Below, one piece after another: positions 8,108 through 16,522 of a stretch of 64,000 nucleotides of DNA. Source of the stretch: Mariprofundaceae bacterium (lineage in GTDB: Bacteria > Pseudomonadota > Zetaproteobacteria > Mariprofundales > Mariprofundaceae); assembly GCA_030950925.1 (NCBI GenBank), contig JAUZQO010000007.1, forward strand, positions 1 through 64,000, given 5' to 3'. A program made the translations under genes and the position numbers. Positions within the stretch are counted from its first letter, which is position 1; the number at the start of each line of letters is the position of its first letter. The notes under the pieces are model-generated. The model searched no databases. It saw only the letters and a program-made list of their open reading frames with translations, and was not told the DNA's origin.

Positions 8108-8983
8108 ATGTTGATCATGATTAGTGGTTTGTCGGGGGCCGGCAAGAGTACTGCATTGCATGCCTTGGAAGATTTGGGTTTTTTTTGTACCGATAATTTA
8201 CCCGCAGACATGTTGTCCTTATGGGCTGAACGTATGCAACATGAAAATGCGGCTGTATGCATGGATATTCGTAGCAGCAAAGAGCCGAAAGCTTTGTTGC
8301 AAGCATTTGAAACTGCCAAGCAGCAGCATGATTGGCGGATATTGTTTATTGATTCGTCATGTGAGGTCTTAAAACGCCGATTTTCGACATTAAGACGAAA
8401 ACACCCTTTTCGCCCGAGTTTTTCCAAAGATGCCCGTCTTTCCTCGGTGATTGATGCAGAAAAAACCAGTTTGCAACCTTTAAAGGAGCATGCTGACCTT
8501 GTTTTGGATAGTTCGGATTTAAACCCTTATGAACTGGCGGAAATGGTGGAGTCTTTTTGGCGAAGGCCCGAGATAACCAGCCCTTACAATGATGCGATGA
8601 GCTGCACATTTATGTCTTTTAGTTACCAGCGTGGCTTGCCCAGTGATGCTGACTTGGTGATTGATGTGCGTTTTTTGCCCAACCCCCATTATCAACCTGA
8701 ATTGGCAGTGCAAACAGGTCGGGATGAGGCTGTGCATCGATTTTTTGGGTTGCACCCCGAAGTCGCAGAAGCTGAAGAGAAATTAAAAGATTGGCTCACG
8801 TTTATTTGGCCGCAACTGAAGCGTGAACGTAAGCGTTATTTCACGGTTGCCGTGGGTTGCAGTGGTGGACGACATCGTTCGGTATATTTGACAGAGCGTT
8901 TGGCGGCATGGGCACGTTCAGAGAAATTGACGACACCTTTGGTTTATCACCGAGAATTGGAACGGATGGGTGAATTTCAATGA
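8108..8983 (+). CDS. rapZ: RNase adapter protein RapZ / nucleotide-binding protein
   Basis: 291 residues, full length. The N-terminal P-loop is GLSGAGKST; the C-terminal domain contains the conserved DVRFLPNPHY and VGCSGGRHRSVY motifs. In E. coli RapZ senses glucosamine-6-phosphate and delivers the small RNA GlmZ to RNase E; in organisms without GlmZ the role is less clear. It begins three bases after hprK and shares four bases with the next gene, so it belongs to the PTS operon. Confidence 0.94.
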   Translation: MLIMISGLSGAGKSTALHALEDLGFFCTDNLPADMLSLWAERMQHENAAVCMDIRSSKEPKALLQAFETAKQQHDWRILFIDSSCEVLKRRFSTLRRKHPFRPSFSKDARLSSVIDAEKTSLQPLKEHADLVLDSSDLNPYELAEMVESFWRRPEITSPYNDAMSCTFMSFSYQRGLPSDADLVIDVRFLPNPHYQPELAVQTGRDEAVHRFFGLHPEVAEAEEKLKDWLTFIWPQLKRERKRYFTVAVGCSGGRHRSVYLTERLAAWARSEKLTTPLVYHRELERMGEFQ

Positions 8984-9429
8984 TTGGGGTTGTGTTGGTT
9001 GGGCATGCATATATTGCACAAGAAATGAAACATGCAGTGGAACATATTTTGGGACCTCAAGTTTATATGGAAACCTTGAATGTTGTATCCAGTGATGCTC
9101 CCAACGCTTTACAAGAGCAATTGGGTGAGATGATTCGTCGGTGTAATCGCGGCTCGGGAACGTTGGTGTTTGCTGATATGTTTGGTGGAACACCTTGTAA
9201 TATTGCCTTAAGCTTCTTGAAGTTGGGTGAGTGTGAGGTGATTTCAGGGTTTAATTTACCTGCCTTGGTGAAGGCATCGGGAAGTCGCATGGATGAAGGT
9301 GTGAATTTGACAAGCTTGGCGCGTGAGGTGGTGGAGGCTGGCCAGCAGTATATGTGTTTGACCTCTGATTTTATGCTGCCTCAACGTATACCATCCGTGG
9401 CTGAACCGATAGTAGCTGCCCATGATTGA
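8980..9429 (+). CDS. PTS EIIA component, mannose (Man) family
   Basis: 149 residues forming a single EIIA-Man domain. His9 in VLVGHAYIAQEM is the expected phospho-acceptor; DMFGGTPCNIAL is a family signature. The IIB, IIC and IID partners are not encoded nearby, so the protein probably receives phosphate from HPr for regulation and not for mannose import. Such stand-alone EIIA-Man proteins are typical of the hprK-rapZ-ptsH-ptsI cluster of alpha- and some other proteobacteria. It overlaps rapZ by four bases and ptsH by eight. Confidence 0.9.
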   Translation: MIGVVLVGHAYIAQEMKHAVEHILGPQVYMETLNVVSSDAPNALQEQLGEMIRRCNRGSGTLVFADMFGGTPCNIALSFLKLGECEVISGFNLPALVKASGSRMDEGVNLTSLAREVVEAGQQYMCLTSDFMLPQRIPSVAEPIVAAHD

Positions 9430-9691
9430 ACAATCGGTGTTGATTCAGAATCGTTTGGGTTTGCATGCCCGAGCTTCGGCAGCCTTTGCGACGACGGCAG
9501 GAAAATTCCACAGTGAGATTGGTTTACGTAAGGGTGATATGCAGGTGAATGGTAAAAGTATCATGGGAATTATGATGTTGGCGGCTGCAAAAGGGACGCA
9601 CTTGATGTTGCTAACGGATGGTGAAGATGAACAAGCTGCCATGCAAGCCTTGGTGGGCTTGCTGGCGGACTGTTTCGGTGAACCAGACTGA
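9422..9691 (+). CDS. ptsH: Phosphocarrier protein HPr
   Basis: 89 residues. Both regulatory sites are intact: His15 in NRLGLHARASA, phosphorylated by Enzyme I, and Ser46 in VNGKSIMGIM, the HprK target. The start lies inside the end of the EIIA-Man gene (eight-base overlap), and the stop overlaps the ptsI start. HPr passes phosphate from Enzyme I to the EIIA proteins of the cluster. Confidence 0.95.
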   Translation: MIEQSVLIQNRLGLHARASAAFATTAGKFHSEIGLRKGDMQVNGKSIMGIMMLAAAKGTHLMLLTDGEDEQAAMQALVGLLADCFGEPD

Positions 9692-11346
9692 TGACAAAGC
9701 AGCCCATGGAAGGGCATGCGATTGCCAGTAGTCATGGCATTGTCATTGGACAGGTTCAAAAATTGAATGTTGGAAGCCCTAAAATACCTGAGTATGTTTT
9801 GAATGCAAAGGATGTAAACAGGGAACAACAGCGTTTGGAGCAAGCCACATTTGCGGCACTGGAAGAGCTAAATGTGGAATATGAATATTTACTTCAATTG
9901 AAACAGCAAGAACCCGTGTTGATTTTGGATGCGCATCGCATGTTATTGAAAGATCCCGAGTTTATCGCATATCCCAAAAGCTTGATTGAACATGAATACA
10001 TGAATGCTGAATGGGCATTAAAACAGCAAGTTGAAAACATTGCAGCAACCTTTGATGGGATGCATGATAGTTATTTGCGTAGTAAGCGTTTAGACATTGA
10101 GCAAGTGGGAGAACGCTTGATGCGACATTTGTTGGCATGCCCATTTCAAGCCGACATTCAGCCACACACGCTGCCTGTGGTGGTCATTGCGCAAGATGTG
10201 AGTCCTGCGGATATGATGACACTTTGGCGCTCGGGTGTGGCAGGCATGATTTGTGAGCAGGGTAGTTTGAACGCGCATGCGATGATTATGGCTCGCGGTA
10301 TTGGTATGCCTGCTTTGATGGGTGTGGAGATGGATTTAGCATCGGTGGAAGATGGTATGTTGGTGATATTGGATGCCGAACGTGATTATTGGAAGTTGTG
10401 CCCCAACGAAGATGAACAGCGTGCTTATCAACGGTTTATGGATGCATTTGCTGTGGTACGAAAGGGTTTAATGCGTTTTTCCTCAAAAAAATCGCTCAGC
10501 CAAGATAAGGTGGCGCTACCGCTGTATGCCAATATTGATTGTCAGGATGAACTTAGTTTTGCCATGCAAGTGGGGGCTGAGTCGATTGGCTTATGTCGTA
10601 CGGAGTTTGTTTTTTTGCATCATCGTCGTGAACCCACAGAAGATGAGCAGTTTAAGCACTATTTACAGATGCTTCAAAGTGCTGTGGGCTTAGAAATCAC
10701 TTTTCGTTTGTTGGATATTGGTGGGGACAAGCCCATATTGTTTCAAAAAATTGCAGGTCATGATTACCTTGCGAGTAACCCCAATTTGGGTTTGCGAGGT
10801 GTTCGTTTGTTGTTGGCTGCCCCGCATATTCTGGAAACACAATTAAGGGCTTTGTTGCGTGCTTCACAATATGGAAAAATACGTGTGCTTGTGCCGATGG
10901 TGACGCAATGTGAAGAAATGGAGCAGGTGCATAGGCTGATGATGAGCTGTAGCGAAGATTTGAATATCGAGCCTGTACCGTTGGGTTGTATGATTGAAGT
11001 GCCTGCAGCGGTGATGCTGGCGGATGATTTGGCGAGTGTATCGGATTTTTTTGCCATTGGGAGCAATGATTTAACCCAATATACCTTTGCCGCTGATCGA
11101 GGTGATGAAGAAGTGGCATGTTACTACCAAGATGCTCACCCCATTATCCTGAATATGATTGAACGTGTGGTGAGGGCAGGGCATGAACAAGGTTTGACGG
11201 TGTGTGTGTGTGGCGAACTTGCAGCCAATCCCGATTGCACACAAGCTTTTTTGGATATGGGTATGGATGCCTTGTCGATGAGTTTACATAGTATTTTGCC
11301 GATACGTCAGTGTTTAAGCCGATTAAAACGCAGCAAGAATATATAG
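9691..11346 (+). CDS. ptsI: Phosphoenolpyruvate-protein phosphotransferase (PTS Enzyme I), C-terminus shortened
   Basis: 551 residues. The phospho-His is His196 in GSLNAHAMIMARGIGMPALMG. The C-terminal PEP-binding barrel is present (GLCRTEFVFLHH, LDIGGDKP, NPNLGLRGVR, FAIGSNDLTQYTFAADR). Enzyme I transfers phosphate from PEP to HPr. The family is usually about 570-575 residues. Here the protein stops shortly after GMDALSMSLHSILPI, where relatives continue for roughly 25-30 residues. The TAG stop lies inside the left end of a mobile element starting at 11342, so the last helix has probably been lost by insertion. The barrel core is intact; whether dimerisation or activity suffers cannot be told from the sequence. 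Confidence 0.92.
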   Translation: MTKQPMEGHAIASSHGIVIGQVQKLNVGSPKIPEYVLNAKDVNREQQRLEQATFAALEELNVEYEYLLQLKQQEPVLILDAHRMLLKDPEFIAYPKSLIEHEYMNAEWALKQQVENIAATFDGMHDSYLRSKRLDIEQVGERLMRHLLACPFQADIQPHTLPVVVIAQDVSPADMMTLWRSGVAGMICEQGSLNAHAMIMARGIGMPALMGVEMDLASVEDGMLVILDAERDYWKLCPNEDEQRAYQRFMDAFAVVRKGLMRFSSKKSLSQDKVALPLYANIDCQDELSFAMQVGAESIGLCRTEFVFLHHRREPTEDEQFKHYLQMLQSAVGLEITFRLLDIGGDKPILFQKIAGHDYLASNPNLGLRGVRLLLAAPHILETQLRALLRASQYGKIRVLVPMVTQCEEMEQVHRLMMSCSEDLNIEPVPLGCMIEVPAAVMLADDLASVSDFFAIGSNDLTQYTFAADRGDEEVACYYQDAHPIILNMIERVVRAGHEQGLTVCVCGELAANPDCTQAFLDMGMDALSMSLHSILPIRQCLSRLKRSKNI

Positions 11347-11479
11347 TGATTCAAGTATTAAATCAGCCCCGTCATTCCCGAAATCTTTTATCGGGAATCT
11401 AATGATAGACCCTCGATACAAGCACTCAAGGGTGACGATTGGATGATATAAATGATAGTTCTATACTTGAATGACTATA
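11342..11479. mobile_element. MITE-like inverted-repeat element, copy 1 (138 bp)
   Basis: The left end TATAGTGATTCAAGTAT and the right end, read in reverse complement (TATAGTCATTCAAGTAT), match at 16 of 17 positions. Inside are two hairpins: ATTCCCGA/TCGGGAAT (perfect 8 bp) and ACCCTCGA/TCAAGGGT (one mismatch). No coding capacity. The ends resemble the TATAGTGGATTAA ends of neisserial Correia elements, and the first hairpin resembles the widespread GTCATTCCC...GGGAATC repeats; relatedness is not shown. A second copy lies at 33004-33132. This copy separates ptsI from prlC and provides the ptsI stop codon. It is probably non-autonomous and moved by a transposase encoded elsewhere. Confidence 0.85.
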
Positions 11480-11523
11480 GCTTCACTGGTTTGACAATGA
11501 AAGTTGGGTGTTAGAGTGCGCGT

Positions 11524-13539
11524 ATGAATGCACTTATTGAAGGTCTAACCGCGCCACTTCCCCTATTTCAACATATTCAAACCCATGATGTTTTACCCGC
11601 TTTGGATACTGAACTTGAGAAACAACAGCAATGTCTGAATATGCTAGTTCAGATGCAGAAACCAAGCTGGTTAAATATTATGCAGCCGCTGGAAATGATG
11701 GATGAGTCTTTATCACGCATTTGGGGACCTGTCAGTCATCTCAATTCCGTTTGTGATTCCAATGCTTTGCGTGACGTTTATCAGCAAGGGGTTCAAAAAA
11801 TATCTGCTTGGCATACAGAGTTGGCGCAAAATGAAGAGTTGTTTGCTGCGATCAAGTGTGTTGCCAAAGAAAACCAAAAACTCAATGATGAACAGCGTGC
11901 GGTGTTGGCACACAGTATTCGTGATTTTCGTTTGTCAGGCTCAGATCTGAAGGGTGAGAAAAAAGTCCGTTTCAAGGTGCTTCGTTTGCGTTTGTCCGAA
12001 TTGGCAACGACATTTGAACAACATGTGTTGGATGCAACGCGTGCTTTTACAGTCTTGATTGAAAATGAGGATGATTTATCAGGTCTGCCCGAATCTGCTT
12101 TAGCAGGGGCGGCACAGCGTGCAAAGCTCGAAAATAAGCAAGGTTGGCTATTCACCTTGGATATTCCGTCTTATTTACCTGTCATGCAGTATGCTGATAA
12201 GCGTGCTTTGCGTGAAACAATGTATACAGCCTTCAGCTCTCGCGCCAGCAGTGGTCATTTGGATAACTCGTCTGTGATTGATGAACTTTTGGCTTTAAGA
12301 AAGGAACAAGCGCAATTGTTGGGCTTTGAAAGTTATAGCAGTTACTCGATTGCCACAAAAATGGCAGATACATGTGATGAAGTGGTCGATTTTCTCAATG
12401 AATTGGCAAAAAAAGCCAAGCCCATGGCAGTCCAAGAGCTGCATGATTTACGTCAATTTTCAGCCAAACACTTGGCTTTGGATGATGTGCAAGCTTGGGA
12501 CATCCCTTATGCTTCTGAAAAATTACGTGTGCATACCTATGCGATTTCTCAAGAGGAATTAAAGCCTTATTTTCCTGAACAATCGGTGGTGTCAGGTATG
12601 TTTGCTTTGGTTGAAAAGCTTTATGGCATTGTGATTCGTCAAGCTGAAACGGAAGTTTGGCATGATGATGTGCGTTATTTTGAAGTATTTGATACACAAC
12701 ATGAGAAAATCGCCGCATTTTACCTTGATCCTTATGCTCGCGCCCACAAACGTGGCGGTGCATGGATGGATGAATGTGTGGTGCGTTGGCAAAAGCCTGA
12801 TGGCGTACTGCAATTGCCTGTGGCTTACTTGGTGTGCAACTTTGATGCGCCGATTGGCGATAAGCCTGCATTGTGGACGCATGATGAAGTGATGACTTTA
12901 TTTCATGAGTTTGGCCATGGCTTGCACCATATCTTGACCCAAGTGAATACACGCGGTGTGTCGGGTATCAATGGAGTGGCTTGGGATGCGGTGGAATTAC
13001 CCAGTCAGTTTATGGAAAATTTCTGTTGGGAACGCGACGTGTTGGATTTATTCGCCAAGCACCATGAAACAGGTGAAACCATCCCTGATGATTTGTTTGC
13101 CAGAATGACAGCGGCGAAGAACTTTCAATCAGGGATGCAAATGTTGCGACAACTTGAATTTTCATTGTTCGACTTCCGTTTGCATCGCGAATATGACCCC
13201 CTTTCAGATATGAGTGTGCAAGATTTTTTGAATCAAATACGCGAAGAAGTGGCTGTTTTTACACCACCGACATTCAATACCTTTCAGAATAGTTTTTCAC
13301 ATATCTTTGCTGGAGGCTATGCAGCAGGTTATTACAGCTATAAATGGGCCGAAGTCTTGTCGGCGGATGCCTATGCAGCTTTTGAAGAAGAAGGCGTGTT
13401 GAATGCAGAAACGGCAGAACGTTTTAAGGATTGTATATTATCCATCGGTGGAAGTCGTTCGATGATGGATGGTTTTGTTCGCTTTCGTGGGCGTAAACCC
13501 AATGTGGATGCCTTGCTTCGCCACACTGGCATTGTTTGA
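11524..13539 (+). CDS. prlC: Oligopeptidase A (M3 metallopeptidase)
   Basis: 671 residues, full length for PrlC/OpdA. The zinc-binding HEFGH motif begins at His461 (LFHEFGHGLHHILTQV), with the downstream Glu in the conserved WDAVELPSQFMENF segment. There is no signal peptide, so it acts in the cytoplasm, degrading short peptides including signal-peptide fragments. ATG 11524 follows the mobile element by 44 bases, so its native promoter region may have been displaced or altered by the insertion. The B12 riboswitch begins about 75 bases after the stop. Confidence 0.94.
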   Translation: MNALIEGLTAPLPLFQHIQTHDVLPALDTELEKQQQCLNMLVQMQKPSWLNIMQPLEMMDESLSRIWGPVSHLNSVCDSNALRDVYQQGVQKISAWHTELAQNEELFAAIKCVAKENQKLNDEQRAVLAHSIRDFRLSGSDLKGEKKVRFKVLRLRLSELATTFEQHVLDATRAFTVLIENEDDLSGLPESALAGAAQRAKLENKQGWLFTLDIPSYLPVMQYADKRALRETMYTAFSSRASSGHLDNSSVIDELLALRKEQAQLLGFESYSSYSIATKMADTCDEVVDFLNELAKKAKPMAVQELHDLRQFSAKHLALDDVQAWDIPYASEKLRVHTYAISQEELKPYFPEQSVVSGMFALVEKLYGIVIRQAETEVWHDDVRYFEVFDTQHEKIAAFYLDPYARAHKRGGAWMDECVVRWQKPDGVLQLPVAYLVCNFDAPIGDKPALWTHDEVMTLFHEFGHGLHHILTQVNTRGVSGINGVAWDAVELPSQFMENFCWERDVLDLFAKHHETGETIPDDLFARMTAAKNFQSGMQMLRQLEFSLFDFRLHREYDPLSDMSVQDFLNQIREEVAVFTPPTFNTFQNSFSHIFAGGYAAGYYSYKWAEVLSADAYAAFEEEGVLNAETAERFKDCILSIGGSRSMMDGFVRFRGRKPNVDALLRHTGIV

Positions 13540-13612
13540 TTTCTGCATGTCTTTTCATGGATTGAATATGCCCGTGTCATGAATGATTTGATTGCATTGA
13601 CGGGGTGAACGG

Positions 13613-13860
13613 ATAAGGTGCGCGGCGTTTTAGGTGCCTTAGTGTCGTGAGACCACGGGTGAAACGGGAAGTTTGGTGCGGCTCTAAGTAGTCTATTCCA
13701 ACGCAGCCCCCGCTACTGTAAGTCTGACAAGGCTATGTTACTCCACTGGGAAACTGGGAAGGAATCATAGCTGCGGATGAAGACGAGCCAGGAGACCGGC
13801 CTGAAGCACGGAACTTACGGGTTCCAAACAGGATGGTCTCGGAGGGAGGCAGGTCGTGTA
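13613..13860 (+). promoter_or_regulatory. Cobalamin (AdoCbl) riboswitch controlling the B12 uptake operon
   Basis: All conserved blocks of the class are present in order: GGTGCC, TGAAACGGGAA, GGTGCG, CCAACGCAGCCCCCGCTACTG, CCACTGGGAAACTGGGAAGG, GAAGACG, and the B12 box GCCAGGAGACCGGCC at about 13787-13801. Downstream a short hairpin GGAAC/GTTCC (13810-13825) precedes GGTCTC at 13835-13840, which is complementary to GAGACC (13792-13797) inside the B12 box and probably forms the alternative pairing of the expression platform. No T-run terminator is obvious, so translational control is more likely. The remaining parts of the gap, 13540-13612 and 13861-13967, show nothing else that I can name. 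Confidence 0.95.
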
Positions 13861-13967
13861 TGCCTTCGCCGCACTTCTGTTCTTTGCATGTGGCAAACCA
13901 TGTACGTCTTCTTTTCTTTTAACCTACCCTGATGATAAATATGCACGGCGGGTGCAAAGGGAAAAAA

Positions 13968-15803
13968 GTGAATCAACATATCAATATATCCATGCTATTA
14001 ACAGCAAGTTTGTTTGCCAGTCCAGTACAAGCACTGGAGACATTACCTAAAATCATGATTACTGCGGATAGAGTTGGGCAAAATCAAGCTACAATCAGTG
14101 CGGATACAACAGTCATCAGCAGACAAGACATTGAGCAATCTCAAGCCAGTACGGTGGTGGATATACTTCGATCACAAGTCGGTATGGATGTGGCATCTTC
14201 AGGTGGTGCAGGAAAAACAACATCCGTTTTTTTACGCGGTGCAAACAGTGGTCAAACATTGGTTCTTATCGATGGTGTGCGTGTAGGATCTGCAACAACA
14301 GGTAGTTTTGATTGGGCCAATTTATCGACGGCAGATATTGAGCGAATTGAAATTGTTCGTGGCCCGCAATCATCCTTGTATGGGGGTGATGCTATGGGCG
14401 GTGTCATTCAAATTTTTACACGCAAAGGAACACGGGGATCAAAGACGCACATATCAGGAAAGCTAGGCTCTTATGGTACATCCTCTGCTGCGGTCAGTGT
14501 GCTTGGAAAAACCGCATCGAATATATCTTATGCTTTGACAGCCAATGGTTTGCGTACATCCAGTGTTTCTGCCGCAGCAAAAGGCAAAGAGAATGACCCT
14601 TATCGCCAGTTTACCTTATCTGGAAAACTTAATCTCCCTGTTGGCAAAGGTGAATTGGAGCTGATTGCAAGGCATGTGAATGGAAAAACAAGCTTGGATG
14701 GTGGTTTTCCTTTGAAAGATATTTTGAATTATACGAGTCAAAGCAAACAGTCTGTGGATAGTGTGAAATGGACTTATCCCATATCAGATAGCATTGAAAG
14801 TAGCCTGCAACTTTCACGTTCAAGTGATGATGTGGTTGGCTATGATCCAGCTGGGGGCTTTAATAATTCAGATTTTCGCACGCAAATAGATCAACTGACA
14901 TGGCAAAATCATATCGATTGGGATGCGCTATCACTGCTTACAGGTGTCGATATGTATCGCAGTCAAGGTTACAGCAATAGTGCCAATTTGAATCGTGCTA
15001 TCACACAAGCAGCGGGTTTTGCGGCATTGAGTGGTTCTGTGGGTATGGCTAATTTCAATGCTTCCATGCGTTATGATCAAAACTCGGCAACATCCAATCA
15101 GGCGACCTATAAATTAGGTGTTGCTTTACACGCCTTGGACAGTTTAAAAGTGAGTGCGAATTATGGCACGGGCTTTAAAGTGCCTTCGCTGAATGATTTA
15201 TATTTTCCAGCATCTAAATTTTCAGCAGGTAATACCAACTTAAAACCTGAAAAAAGTAAGGGCTGGGATGTTGGGCTTGCTTATCAGTATCAGCACAGTG
15301 ATATGAAGGCTGGAATCCATGCCACTTGGTTTCATCAAAACTACCAAGATCTGATTGTTTGGCAGGCTTCTCCTACATTTTTCTATAGTCCAAGCAACAT
15401 TGGCAAAGCTCGTACACAAGGTTTGGAAATTTCTGCGAATATGCGTTATCAAGCATCGTATTTACAGGCGAACTGGACGTATTTGGATGCTAAAAATTCT
15501 AGCACTGGAAATTGGTTAGCTCGCAGAGCCAAAGAATCAGGAAGTATTACCATGGGTTCGGCGTTTTTAAAACTGAATGCAGAAATGGTATGGCATATTG
15601 TTGGTCCTCGCTTTTCATTTTCTGGCAATAAAAAATATATGAAAGCGTATCAAAAAACAGATATTCGCATGCATTATACCATCAATAAGCAATGGAAACT
15701 CACGGCTCGTGTTGAAAATGTAGGCAATGTTCGATATCAAGAAGTGTCTGGTTATGGTGTGCTGGGGCGTTCTTGGTATGGTGGTGTAAGCTCTGATTTT
15801 TAA
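13968..15803 (+). CDS. btuB: TonB-dependent vitamin B12 receptor BtuB
   Basis: 611 residues from GTG 13968, preceded by AAAGGG at a proper distance and giving a normal signal peptide (INISMLLTASLFASPVQA); an upstream ATG at 13932 would add charged residues before it. After cleavage, LPKIMITADR is the likely TonB box, followed by the plug domain (VVDILRSQVGMDV, FLRGANSGQTLVLIDGVRV, IEIVRGPQSSLYG) and a 22-strand barrel ending in Phe (VSSDF). The riboswitch upstream and the btuFCD genes downstream make cobalamin the substrate. The stop overlaps the tonB-like start by one base. Confidence 0.93.
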   Translation: MNQHINISMLLTASLFASPVQALETLPKIMITADRVGQNQATISADTTVISRQDIEQSQASTVVDILRSQVGMDVASSGGAGKTTSVFLRGANSGQTLVLIDGVRVGSATTGSFDWANLSTADIERIEIVRGPQSSLYGGDAMGGVIQIFTRKGTRGSKTHISGKLGSYGTSSAAVSVLGKTASNISYALTANGLRTSSVSAAAKGKENDPYRQFTLSGKLNLPVGKGELELIARHVNGKTSLDGGFPLKDILNYTSQSKQSVDSVKWTYPISDSIESSLQLSRSSDDVVGYDPAGGFNNSDFRTQIDQLTWQNHIDWDALSLLTGVDMYRSQGYSNSANLNRAITQAAGFAALSGSVGMANFNASMRYDQNSATSNQATYKLGVALHALDSLKVSANYGTGFKVPSLNDLYFPASKFSAGNTNLKPEKSKGWDVGLAYQYQHSDMKAGIHATWFHQNYQDLIVWQASPTFFYSPSNIGKARTQGLEISANMRYQASYLQANWTYLDAKNSSTGNWLARRAKESGSITMGSAFLKLNAEMVWHIVGPRFSFSGNKKYMKAYQKTDIRMHYTINKQWKLTARVENVGNVRYQEVSGYGVLGRSWYGGVSSDF

Positions 15804-16522
15804 TGTTCAAACGTGAACATGGTGTACGATGGATAGCCGCAGTCACTGCGGCTACTGGTCTGCATGGTTTGCTATGGGTTTTGATACCTTCAACAAAGTC
15901 ACCACCTATTCAGCAACAACCCATGGAGATTGCGTTGATGGTTGGACAAATAAAAGCAGAGGCTGTAGATCACAGGCAAGAGCATAGTGAAATGATGGCA
16001 AAGCATGTGAAAAAACAAGTGTTTTATAAGAAAAAACAGCAAAAAAATACGAAAAAAACAACACACGTAGGGTTGAGTCAAGGCTTCATTCAAAACAAAA
16101 AAACACCTGTTATCGAAGTGAAACAAAAAGAAAATGATCAGATGGCTCCCAAAGTGGCGCATAAACCTCAACAAAGCCCCAATCATGCAAGTCAAAACAT
16201 TTTTCATACTTCCCACGCAAGTATAAAAAACAAAATAGCCATCAATCAACACGTCAAAGGCACAAATACAGTACCAAAATTACTTCAAATGCGTATTTTA
16301 ATGAACGTCCATTATCCCAAACAAGCCAGAAGACATGGTTGGCAAGGAAAGGTTGAATTGCAGCTTGATATACAACAAAAATCTATTCGGAAAGTTACAC
16401 TGAAATCTTCCAGTGGTTATCCTGTTTTGGATCGAGCCGCTTACCGTGGTTTGCTACAGATCAATCATATTTCACTGTCCAATGGGCTATACCGCATGCC
16501 GATTGTATTCCACTTACAATGA
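15803..16522 (+). CDS. tonB: TonB family energy-transducing protein
   Basis: 239 residues. One N-terminal membrane helix (residues 10-30), a long Lys/Gln-rich periplasmic linker (about 50-155) in place of the usual Pro-rich stretch, and a C-terminal TonB domain (NVHYPKQARRHGWQGKVELQLDI...YPVLDRAAYRGLL). It links the ExbB/ExbD motor to the receptor. No exbB or exbD lies nearby, so it must use a motor encoded elsewhere. Its place between btuB and btuF, with one- and four-base overlaps, suggests a TonB dedicated to B12 uptake. Confidence 0.88.
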   Translation: MFKREHGVRWIAAVTAATGLHGLLWVLIPSTKSPPIQQQPMEIALMVGQIKAEAVDHRQEHSEMMAKHVKKQVFYKKKQQKNTKKTTHVGLSQGFIQNKKTPVIEVKQKENDQMAPKVAHKPQQSPNHASQNIFHTSHASIKNKIAINQHVKGTNTVPKLLQMRILMNVHYPKQARRHGWQGKVELQLDIQQKSIRKVTLKSSSGYPVLDRAAYRGLLQINHISLSNGLYRMPIVFHLQ

